Source: Desulfospira joergensenii DSM 10085 (GTDB lineage Bacteria; Desulfobacterota; Desulfobacteria; Desulfobacterales; Desulfobacteraceae). From it: 64,000 bases of DNA. The position numbers were made by a program, and so were the translations under genes. The DNA lies in the NCBI RefSeq assembly GCF_000420085.1, contig NZ_ATUG01000002.1, forward strand, positions 62,001-126,000. The letters run 5' to 3'. How positions within the stretch are numbered: position 1 is the stretch's first letter; each line of letters begins with the position of its first letter. Shown piece after piece: positions 15,401 to 21,958 of this stretch. A model generated the notes under the pieces. That model was given only the letters and a program-made list of their open reading frames with translations, made no database searches and was not told where the DNA came from.

Positions 15401-15877
15401 ATGACCCATTCTTTCCGGAAAAAAGCGGTCCAGGGCCTGAAACCCGGGGATTGTTTTGTGTATACCCGGCAATTTTCCAAGGAAGAGTCCTGGGCCTTCG
15501 GGGATCTGACCCGGGATTACAACCCGGTTCACTATGATTCCCGGTGGACCGGGGCCAAAGGTTTCAAGGGCCTGATCTGCCACGGGCTTCTGGTGGGCGG
15601 GATGATCTGTGAATTCGGCGGACAGGTGGGGTGGCTGGCCACGGGCATGGAGTTCAAGTTTATCCGGCCGGTCTATTTTAACGACAGGATCGAGTGCAGG
15701 GTCACCCTCACCCGGATAGAGGAAAACGGCAGGGCCGAAGCTGAAGCCGAGTTTTTCAACCAGGAGGGTATAAGGGTATGCCTGGCGCGGCTGACCGGCC
15801 GTCTTCCCCTGGAAGATGAAAAACAGATTCTTTCCCGGATGATGGAAGAGGGGGATCCGACCAACAAGCTCAGTTAA
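15401..15877 (+). CDS. MaoC-like (R)-specific enoyl-CoA hydratase family protein
   Basis: This 158-residue hot-dog-fold protein has the MaoC signature: a LTRDYNPVHYD segment supplies the catalytic pair D39 and H44 expected for R-hydratases. It is followed by GFKGLICHGLL and the TGMEFKFIRPVYFNDRI strands. The family hydrates trans-2-enoyl-CoA thioesters to (R)-3-hydroxyacyl-CoA, or binds related acyl-CoA substrates; the actual substrate is unknown. AAAGGA lies upstream of the ATG. It lies after the terminator of the pyruvate oxidoreductase gene and 82 bases before the XRE-cupin regulator, so it may be co-transcribed with the latter. Confidence 0.85.
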   Translation: MTHSFRKKAVQGLKPGDCFVYTRQFSKEESWAFGDLTRDYNPVHYDSRWTGAKGFKGLICHGLLVGGMICEFGGQVGWLATGMEFKFIRPVYFNDRIECRVTLTRIEENGRAEAEAEFFNQEGIRVCLARLTGRLPLEDEKQILSRMMEEGDPTNKLS

Positions 15878-15959
15878 AAAATTTTGCATTGATCGGAAAG
15901 TTCCACCATGCTAAACTTTTTTTAATAATTCTAAAAAAACTCCATGGAGCAAGGATAGG

Positions 15960-16571
15960 ATGCCGCCCCGGATAGAAACCAGAGTCAAAGAAGAGGTTGC
16001 CGCCCTGAACCTGGGCAATAAAATCAGAAACTTAAGAAAGCACCGGGCCCTGACCCTTCAGGAGGTCTCCAACCTTACCGGACTTTCCAAACCCCTTCTT
16101 TCCCAGATTGAAAACAATATTGCCGCCCCGCCCATTGCCACCCTGATCAAGATTTCCACGGCCCTTGGGGTGAAAATTTCCCATTTTTTCCAGGACCATG
16201 AAATGGATGATAGGATCGTGGTGGTGAAAAAAGAGGAGCGGTACAGCGTGAAAAGACTCTTCCATCATAAGGACGAGACCCGGATCGGATATCGGTGGGA
16301 GTCCCTTGCCTATCCCATGGTGGGCAAGCAGATGGAACCCTTTGTGGTGGAGATCGAGCCCCGGGATGAACAGGATCTGCTGTTCAACGATCATAACGGG
16401 GAAGAGTTCCACTTTGTCCTGGACGGGGTTGTGGAGTTCAGGAGCGCCGAACAGACCCACTGCCTGAAAAAAGGGGACAGTATCTATTTTGACTCCAGTA
16501 TTCCCCATGCCCTCCGCGGTATCGGCGGTGCGGCAAAATCTTTGATCGTTATCTTCTCCCCCCGGGTATAA
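15960..16571 (+). CDS. XRE-family transcriptional regulator with C-terminal cupin domain
   Basis: This 203-residue protein has a helix-turn-helix of the XRE type (about residues 17-71: GNKIRNLRKHRALTLQEVS followed by GLSKPLLSQIEN). A cupin barrel follows (about 110-195: EEFHFVLDGVVEF, then KKGDSIYFDSSIPHAL). Such regulators usually bind a small ligand or metal in the cupin and control nearby metabolic genes. The KamA-like gene starts 73 bases downstream on the same strand and is the obvious candidate target. AAGGATAGG precedes the ATG. Confidence 0.88.
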   Translation: MPPRIETRVKEEVAALNLGNKIRNLRKHRALTLQEVSNLTGLSKPLLSQIENNIAAPPIATLIKISTALGVKISHFFQDHEMDDRIVVVKKEERYSVKRLFHHKDETRIGYRWESLAYPMVGKQMEPFVVEIEPRDEQDLLFNDHNGEEFHFVLDGVVEFRSAEQTHCLKKGDSIYFDSSIPHALRGIGGAAKSLIVIFSPRV

Positions 16572-16644
16572 AATCCCCCCAAAATTAAACCCTATTTTAT
16601 GGAGCCAAGCTCTTCTGCCTGAACAGAAGAAAGAAAGGATATGT

Positions 16645-19071
16645 ATGAAACCGGGGCAGATTGAGTTTGCCGGCAGAATCATAGAAACAGCGATACTGGA
16701 AACGAGGGCCATCTTTTTTTTTAAAACCCATGGAAGCCTGAACCTGCTCGGTCCCGAAATATGGAATCATATCCGTTCAAGCGCTCCGGAACAAAAATTT
16801 GGTGCCTTCCGGGCCGCCTGCGGATATAAAGAGGATCCGGCCGGTTTTTTCATCCGGATATCCGGTCTGATACAAAAAAGACATCCCGTTGTCATCCATA
16901 CAATTAAAGTGCCGGTTGTTTTTTTGACCGCTCTGCTGGAGGTGGTTTATCCTGAAGACCGGTCCATATCCGTTAGATCCATGGATCAGATGGACTCCCT
17001 TCTGCCGTGGGGTCCAGGCAGGGAAGACAAAGAAAAAATGGAAAAGATCCTGGATCTCTACCCGGTAAGACTCTCCGATCATGTGATCCGCCAGTCCATG
17101 GTCTCAAGGGCTGTGTCCGATCAATACCTTCCCTTTGAAGGGGAACTGGATCCCTGGGGTCTTGCCTCCACCTTTGAAGGCCATTTCAGAAAGGGAATCA
17201 TGGAGCAGATGTACCGGAACCGGGTGATCTTTCTTCTGGGCATGGAATGCCCGGTCTATTGCCGGTTCTGTTTCAGGAAACATAAAGACCTGCGACGGGA
17301 AAAATCCCCGGACAGAAAGGATATCCTCTCGGCCCTGTCCCAAGTGAGAAAAAACAAGGATATCCGGGAGATCCTCATCACCGGGGGAGAGCCTTTTCTT
17401 TACCCGGGCAGCCTGGAAGCGGCCCTGGACGGGTTGACGGAAATGGATCATATCCAGGTCATCCGCATTGCCACAAGATCTATTTCCTATTTTCCAAAGC
17501 TTTTTTTGAAAAATAAGGGGCGGTTGATCCAATATCTCCAGGAAAAGCATTTGATTGTCAGGGAGAAGGGAAAGCAGCTGGAAATCGGAGTTCATTTTAT
17601 CCATCCCGATGAGATTTCCATCCAGAGCCTTTCCATCATCACCCGGCTGACCCGGGCCGGGATCCGGGTCTATCTCCAGACCCCGTTTCTAAAGGGGGTG
17701 AACAATGAGGGCCCTGTCCTGGCCACCCTGTTCTCCAGGCTCCGCAATGCCGGTGTAAAGATCTACTATATATTTACCCCCTGCCATCCCATCCAGGGAA
17801 CAAAAAAATTTGAGACCTCCATTTCCGATGCGATTGAGGCATTTCAATACTTACGGGCCCATCTGTCCGACCGGGCCATGCCCAAATTATGCACGGCCAC
17901 CTCTTTGGGAAAGATCGAATGGGAGACCAGCGGATGGGCCGTGGAGCCGGACTCCGAATTTATCTGGATCCGCACCCCCTATACCCTGGAGTATTTTAAG
18001 GGATTTACCCCGGACCAGGACTCTCTTCCCCATGTCCGGGAAAACCGGGAAGGAACACTGGATGTGAGAATGCTGGCCCGGGCCGGGGATCTGGATCTGT
18101 TCAGGGGAAAAAGGGGCCTGGCCTCCCTTGCGAAAACCCCGGCCAGAGAAACGGTAGAGCCTTATCCTGAAATACCCGGACCGGATATTTTTGATAGGAT
18201 TCATGACCCAGGACTGAGCGGGGCTATCCGCCCCGATACATCCATGATCCGGACCCATAAAACCCGGGTGGAAATAGATCTGTCCGGAGATGCCCATGGC
18301 TTGGAATATATCCGGTCCCATCCGGAGATCACGGATGTGGTGATCCGGGGAATGGATCTTCAAGACCCGGACCCGGTACTGGACCGGGCAGACAAGCTCG
18401 CACAGGGTTTGAAAGAAATAGACTCTATCACCTGTATCCGGATCTGCTGTGCCGGGTTTGCCCGGCATCCGGAAGCCCTGACCCGGAACATTTTGGACCG
18501 GATATCCCAATGGGGCCGGTTCAGTCTGGCAGATCCCGTGGGAATTGAAATTGAAACCTGGTTTGTCCGGCCGGAAGAGATTGGAGGGGCCCACGCAGAG
18601 GCAGTCCGGGAAATCAGATCCTTGGGCTTGGAGATCTATGCCAACCTTCCCCTGATCTCCGGGGTAAACAACACCCCTTCCATCATGGTTGAAACGGCCC
18701 ACAACCTTCGGCGGGCCGGCATCGAATTCCACCATCTCTATGCGGCAGGCCTTGATATCCAGAACCGATTTAACCGGACTGATCCCATAGAAACGGAAAC
18801 CATCATCAATATCGCATCCAAAATCAGGAAGGAATGCTCGGGAAGAGAGATCCCCCTTTATATGATTCAGACCCCCCTGGGAGAGGTGGATTTCGGCCTC
18901 TGCTCAAGTTTAATTGAAAAAGAGGGCAGGATCTATGTGGGCCTGGAGCCCTATGATCTTGGGTATTTCAGGGCTACGGCACCCGGTTTAGAATTTTCCG
19001 ATAATGTGATTGAGGCACCTGACGGGAAATTATATGTGGGAATTCAGGGGCTGGCCCTTTCTTCCGGGTAA
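16645..19071 (+). CDS. KamA-like radical SAM protein with a duplicated, degenerate second barrel
   Basis: This 808-residue protein is about twice the length of lysine 2,3-aminomutase relatives. The first barrel (about 190-455) has the radical SAM cluster motif C202-x3-C206-x2-C209 in ECPVYCRFCFRKH, an ITGGEP loop (245-250), a GVNN loop (351-354) and a candidate PLP lysine K423 in SLGKIEW. The second barrel (about 545-775) repeats the same order: an IRGMD strand, RSLGLEIYANLPL, GVNN (673-676), AGIEFHHLYAAGL, TPLGEVDFG and LEPYDLGYF. It lacks the CxxxCxxC motif and has Glu747 where K423 stands in copy one. The N-terminal 180 residues are not recognised. Function as an aminomutase is inferred only; the substrate is unknown. 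AAAGGA precedes the ATG. An XRE-cupin regulator lies upstream. Confidence 0.8.
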   Translation: MKPGQIEFAGRIIETAILETRAIFFFKTHGSLNLLGPEIWNHIRSSAPEQKFGAFRAACGYKEDPAGFFIRISGLIQKRHPVVIHTIKVPVVFLTALLEVVYPEDRSISVRSMDQMDSLLPWGPGREDKEKMEKILDLYPVRLSDHVIRQSMVSRAVSDQYLPFEGELDPWGLASTFEGHFRKGIMEQMYRNRVIFLLGMECPVYCRFCFRKHKDLRREKSPDRKDILSALSQVRKNKDIREILITGGEPFLYPGSLEAALDGLTEMDHIQVIRIATRSISYFPKLFLKNKGRLIQYLQEKHLIVREKGKQLEIGVHFIHPDEISIQSLSIITRLTRAGIRVYLQTPFLKGVNNEGPVLATLFSRLRNAGVKIYYIFTPCHPIQGTKKFETSISDAIEAFQYLRAHLSDRAMPKLCTATSLGKIEWETSGWAVEPDSEFIWIRTPYTLEYFKGFTPDQDSLPHVRENREGTLDVRMLARAGDLDLFRGKRGLASLAKTPARETVEPYPEIPGPDIFDRIHDPGLSGAIRPDTSMIRTHKTRVEIDLSGDAHGLEYIRSHPEITDVVIRGMDLQDPDPVLDRADKLAQGLKEIDSITCIRICCAGFARHPEALTRNILDRISQWGRFSLADPVGIEIETWFVRPEEIGGAHAEAVREIRSLGLEIYANLPLISGVNNTPSIMVETAHNLRRAGIEFHHLYAAGLDIQNRFNRTDPIETETIINIASKIRKECSGREIPLYMIQTPLGEVDFGLCSSLIEKEGRIYVGLEPYDLGYFRATAPGLEFSDNVIEAPDGKLYVGIQGLALSSG

Positions 19072-19121
19072 AAGGAGAGGCATGGCTATTTTTTAGGTTG
19101 GATTCTGTGGATAGATAAAAG

Positions 19122-19154
19122 AACCGCAGCGGCCCTTGAAAGACCGCAGCGGTT
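19122..19154 (-). terminator. Hairpin terminator of perR-rbr
   Basis: AACCGC-A-GCGG pairs with CCGC-A-GCGGTT (one A:A mismatch) and is followed on the minus strand by CTTTTAT. It lies eight bases after the rbr stop and may also stop plus-strand readthrough from the KamA-like gene. Confidence 0.6.
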
Positions 19155-19161
19155 TCTCTGG

Positions 19162-19662
19162 TTAGCTCACTTCAAAAAACTTGTCTCCGGGAACATTGCA
19201 GACCGGGCAGGTATCCGGGGCCTCTCCCTCTACGGTGTTGCCGCAGACCGGACAGACATAGATGGAGGTTCCTTCCAGGTCCTTTCCGCCTTTCACGGCC
19301 TCAAGGGCTTTGGAGTAAAGATCATGGTGAACCCCTTCAACCTCCAGGGCGTTCTTAAAGGATGTTTCGGCCTGTTTGTGGCCTTCTTCCTTGGCCTGGG
19401 CCAGAAAGGGAGGGTACATTTTATTGAACTCATACCCTTCACCCTCAATGGCCTCTTCCAGGTTTTCCAGGGTGGTCTTGATCCCGCCCATGGCCTTGAG
19501 ATGGGCGTGGGCATGAATGGTTTCGGCTTCCGCAGCTGCACGGAAAAGCTTGGCCACCTGGGGAAGATTGTCCTGATCCGCTTTCTTGGCAAATGCAAGG
19601 TATTTTCTGTTGGCCTGGCTCTCGCCGGCAAATGCTGCCTGAAGGTTGTCTGTGGTTGTCAT
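19162..19662 (-). CDS. rbr: Rubrerythrin
   Basis: This 166-residue protein is a peroxide-reducing di-iron enzyme of anaerobes. The N-terminal ferritin-like four-helix domain (about 1-130) has the family's Glu/His ligands (AGESQANRKYLAFAK, EAETIHAHAHL, EVEGVHHDLY). The C-terminal rubredoxin-like domain holds the iron in C137-x2-C140 and C152-x2-C155. It protects against hydrogen peroxide in the cytoplasm. It follows perR by 47 bases on the same strand and almost certainly belongs to its operon. The ATG follows an AAGGAGATTTTATC context. Confidence 0.97.
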   Translation of the reverse strand: MTTTDNLQAAFAGESQANRKYLAFAKKADQDNLPQVAKLFRAAAEAETIHAHAHLKAMGGIKTTLENLEEAIEGEGYEFNKMYPPFLAQAKEEGHKQAETSFKNALEVEGVHHDLYSKALEAVKGGKDLEGTSIYVCPVCGNTVEGEAPDTCPVCNVPGDKFFEVS

Positions 19663-19709
19663 CTTGATAAAATCTCCTTTGTGTTATGGGTTTTTGGTTT
19701 TTTGCATTG

Positions 19710-20156
19710 TTATGAATCGGAGCAGTCTTTGCAGACGCCCTTTACCGTGACCTGGAAATCATCGGCCCTTCCCATATCCTTGATCTGATCGGGGAGGTTA
19801 AGTTCATCCAGTTCCCGGCTGTGAAAATCATATGTGGATCCGCATCGGCTGCAGACAAAATGATGGTGGGGATGGATATTGCCGTCAAACCTTGTCCGCT
19901 CCCGGGATACGCCCACGGTGGTGATCAGCCCCAGATCCTTGAGCAGCCACAGGGTCCGGTATACCGTGTCCTGGGACAGGGTGGGCATTCTCTCATGAAC
20001 CCCCCGGAACACGGATTCCGCATCCGGATGGGCTTTGCTTCCGGCCACCTCCTTAAAGATCTCCATACGCTGGTGGGTCAGTTTAATCCCTGCGTTTTTG
20101 CAGACCTCATTAAAGCGGGTCATTTTTTGTTCCATATTTATATTATATGTTTCCAT
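19710..20156 (-). CDS. perR: Fur-family regulator, PerR-like
   Basis: This 148-residue protein has the Fur-family winged helix (KLTHQRMEIFKEVAGSKAHPDAESVF) and a dimerisation domain with HPHHHFVCSRCG and a final CKDC, which form a structural zinc site. It is called PerR-like because it precedes rubrerythrin; the metal and peroxide-sensing residues were not confirmed, so Fur or Zur function is possible. The first ATG has no good ribosome site, and a second Met at residue 8 is an alternative. A promoter and a palindrome lie directly upstream, consistent with autoregulation. Confidence 0.85.
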   Translation of the reverse strand: METYNINMEQKMTRFNEVCKNAGIKLTHQRMEIFKEVAGSKAHPDAESVFRGVHERMPTLSQDTVYRTLWLLKDLGLITTVGVSRERTRFDGNIHPHHHFVCSRCGSTYDFHSRELDELNLPDQIKDMGRADDFQVTVKGVCKDCSDS

Positions 20157-20163
20157 AGGTTGA

Positions 20164-20195
20164 TTCCTAAATAAGAATTAAATCTTAAATAGGAA
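20164..20195. promoter_or_regulatory. Inverted repeat upstream of perR, candidate autoregulatory operator
   Basis: TTCCTAAATAAGA and TCTTAAATAGGAA form an imperfect inverted repeat (11 of 13 positions pair) around a six-base centre. It overlaps the proposed -10 element and the transcription start region of perR. It does not match the classical Fur or PerR boxes closely. Confidence 0.4.
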
Positions 20196-20222
20196 TAAAC
20201 CATAAAATAATCCAGGCGTCAA
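20194..20222 (-). promoter_or_regulatory. perR: Probable promoter of perR-rbr
   Basis: On the minus strand TTGACG (20222-20217) and TTTATT (20199-20194) are separated by 17 bases, about 40 bases before the perR ATG. Confidence 0.5.
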
Positions 20223-20278
20223 TACTTATTATTAATTCCTTTTAAATAGATCTTACAAATCGTGGATTTTGTTACCCT

Positions 20279-20304
20279 GTCAAGAGAATAGTATTCTGCT
20301 TGAC
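20279..20304. promoter_or_regulatory. Palindrome overlapping the -35 box of the methyltransferase leader
   Basis: GTCAAG and CTTGAC flank a perfect AGAATA-G-TATTCT core. The core has the odd-centred shape of Fur-superfamily sites. It overlaps the TTGACT element at 20300-20305, so a bound protein would block that promoter. Confidence 0.45.
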
Positions 20305-20328
20305 TATCCCATGATGATTTAATATAGA
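20300..20328 (+). promoter_or_regulatory. Probable promoter of the methyltransferase leader
   Basis: TTGACT (20300-20305) and TATAGA (20323-20328) are separated by exactly 17 bases. Transcription would begin near 20335, about 185 bases before the coding start. Confidence 0.55.
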
Positions 20329-20334
20329 AAGGAA

Positions 20335-20478
20335 AATTTGCCAGAAGGCAGATGTTTCAGTCAGATTCTCAAGACCTGCCAAAGCAGCCGGAATTCAGCC
20401 TGCCTGCGGCACCCATAAAAAAAATAACCATGAAGGTTCAGGCCGTTAGTGCATGTCGAACCTTTGTGGTTTTTTTTT
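20335..20478 (+). ncRNA. Candidate structured 5' leader or small RNA ending in an intrinsic terminator
   Basis: Between a promoter at 20300-20328 and the methyltransferase ribosome site lies about 145 bases with potential stems (GGCAG with CTGCC; a GC-rich stretch near 20385-20411). It ends in a hairpin (AAGGTTC 20433-20439 with GAACCTT 20458-20464) and a nine-T run (20470-20478). A terminator inside a leader suggests an attenuator or riboswitch, or a separate small RNA. I could not match it to cobalamin, TPP, SAM, Moco or cyclic-di-GMP riboswitch consensus features. Confidence 0.4.
20433..20478 (+). terminator. Intrinsic terminator in the methyltransferase leader
   Basis: A seven-base stem AAGGTTC/GAACCTT with an 18-base loop is followed after five bases by nine consecutive T residues, 40 bases before the coding start. 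The large loop weakens the call. Confidence 0.5.
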
Positions 20479-20518
20479 GGCATGCCGCACAATACGATCG
20501 AGACAGGAGGAAAAATCA

Positions 20519-21277
20519 ATGGCAGTCTGCGGCAGGGACAGACTTAAAAACAGAATTGAAAGATACTGGAACTGGAGAAGTGCAAGTTACGAACTGGATC
20601 TGGCCAAATCCATCGAGACGGTAAAAAACTGGGAATCCACCATTAAGGGTCTGGTGTCCCATGTTCGGGGAAAAGGTCTTCGGGCCCTTGATGTGGGAAC
20701 AGGTCCTGGACAATTGGCATTTTACCTTGCCCGGGAAGGGTTTGAGGTTACGGGAATTGATATTTCCCCGGGCATGATCCAGCGTGCCGGCCTGAAAGCC
20801 AGAGAATTGGGGCTTGGTGTGGACTTCAAGACCGGGGATGCGGAAAAACTCCCCTATGAAGACAACACCTTTGACGTGGTCGTCACCCGGAACCTTGTGT
20901 GGACTCTTCCCAATCCCGAGGTGGCCGTTAAGGAATGGCGCAGGGTTTTAAAACCAGGGGGCCGGATCATTATCTCCGACGGTTATTGGCGCAATACCAC
21001 CTGGTCCAGAATTCACCATCTGTTGTTAAAAACAATAAAAGGGTTTCTCAAGACCCGCAGTCTTATCCCATGCCGGTTCTTTTCCCATTATGCCTCCCTG
21101 ATCCATACCCTTCCCCTGTATGAGGGCGTGACCCTGAAGGACGCCGGCCGTCTGATGAAAAAGGCCGGATTCCAGCAGGTTCTTTCCTGTGACATCCGAA
21201 AGCATTTCGGGGTTAATCCCTATGGAGAAAGCAGGTATTCACCGCCCCCGTTTTTTATTGTCTACGGGAACAAATAA
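20519..21277 (+). CDS. Class I SAM-dependent methyltransferase
   Basis: This 252-residue protein has the Rossmann methyltransferase motifs: motif I ALDVGTGPGQLAFYLA, motif II VTGIDISPGMI, then GDAEKLPYEDNTFDVVVTRN and a WRRVLKPGGRIIISDGYW segment. It resembles the UbiE/small-molecule methyltransferase group; the substrate is unknown. I start at ATG 20519 because AGGAGG lies eight bases upstream; the open frame extends 22 residues further without a ribosome site, into the leader terminator. In sulfate reducers and methanogens similar genes are found near metal-uptake operons, but the neighbours here (perR, hydrogenase-linked genes) lie on the other strand. Confidence 0.85.
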   Translation: MAVCGRDRLKNRIERYWNWRSASYELDLAKSIETVKNWESTIKGLVSHVRGKGLRALDVGTGPGQLAFYLAREGFEVTGIDISPGMIQRAGLKARELGLGVDFKTGDAEKLPYEDNTFDVVVTRNLVWTLPNPEVAVKEWRRVLKPGGRIIISDGYWRNTTWSRIHHLLLKTIKGFLKTRSLIPCRFFSHYASLIHTLPLYEGVTLKDAGRLMKKAGFQQVLSCDIRKHFGVNPYGESRYSPPPFFIVYGNK

Positions 21278-21394
21278 GAGCCTTTATTTTAAATTTTTTT
21301 AATCGGATTGCCTAAGAAAAAGCAAAAATGGAAAAAATAGATATGTGGCTATGTGAGTTGTGATTTCCCGGGTCTTTTCTGAAATTTCAGGTAC

Positions 21395-21922
21395 TCAGTT
21401 TTCATACCAATATTTTTTAAATTCCTTGGACGCGTTCCGGGCGGGACAGGGTGCCTGGGAAAGACGCATGTGCCAAATCTCCCGGTGGATCCGCCAGACA
21501 GCCCTGGTCACCGCCCCCTGCACAAGGTTAGAAATCCCGTAGGTTTCGGTGTGAAGGGGGTTGATCCAGATAAACACCAGGCGGCCGGGAAACCCTTCGG
21601 CCAGTTTCGTCTGGGCCAGGGCCAGGGCTACTCCCCGGATCTCAGGAAAGCATTTGGCCATCCACTCCAGATTCCGGTCAAAGACAGCTTGATCCCAGAT
21701 ATGGAGGGTGCCCGGCCTCCCGGAAAGATCGAGAGCCCCGGTGATAACGGCCAGGTCCACACCCAGAAGATAACCTGCGGCAAACCGGGTGTCGCAGCCC
21801 AGGTAGGCAAAATCGACATCCTTACCGGAAACGGTTTCAGCCATCTTTTCCAGGACAGCGCATCCGGCGCCCATATCCCCTTTCAATACATCTCCCAACC
21901 CCATGATCATGATTTTTTTCAT
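21395..21922 (-). CDS. Divergent hydrogenase maturation protease-like protein
   Basis: This 175-residue protein resembles the HybD/HycI fold of endopeptidases that trim [NiFe] hydrogenase large subunits (MIMGLGDVLKGDMGAG at the N terminus, then ITGALDLSGRPG). The nickel-binding residues look altered: the Glu of the usual DExxG motif is Met17, and I see no counterpart of the active-site His. It therefore may not be an active protease. It is the last gene of the [FeFe] hydrogenase cluster, which needs no such protease, so its role there is unclear. GGAGG precedes the ATG. Confidence 0.65.
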   Translation of the reverse strand: MKKIMIMGLGDVLKGDMGAGCAVLEKMAETVSGKDVDFAYLGCDTRFAAGYLLGVDLAVITGALDLSGRPGTLHIWDQAVFDRNLEWMAKCFPEIRGVALALAQTKLAEGFPGRLVFIWINPLHTETYGISNLVQGAVTRAVWRIHREIWHMRLSQAPCPARNASKEFKKYWYEN

Positions 21923-21958
21923 TGCTTCCTCCAGACAGGTTCGGTATCGGTACCGGGG

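Noticed and set aside
15401..19071. Idea that MaoC hydratase, XRE-cupin and the KamA-like gene form one amino acid fermentation operon
   Set aside because: Gaps of 82 and 73 bases and lack of other pathway genes make this too weak to state as a finding.
20352..20624. 90-codon frame crossing the methyltransferase leader
   Set aside because: It runs through the leader terminator and into the methyltransferase in another frame; no ribosome site.
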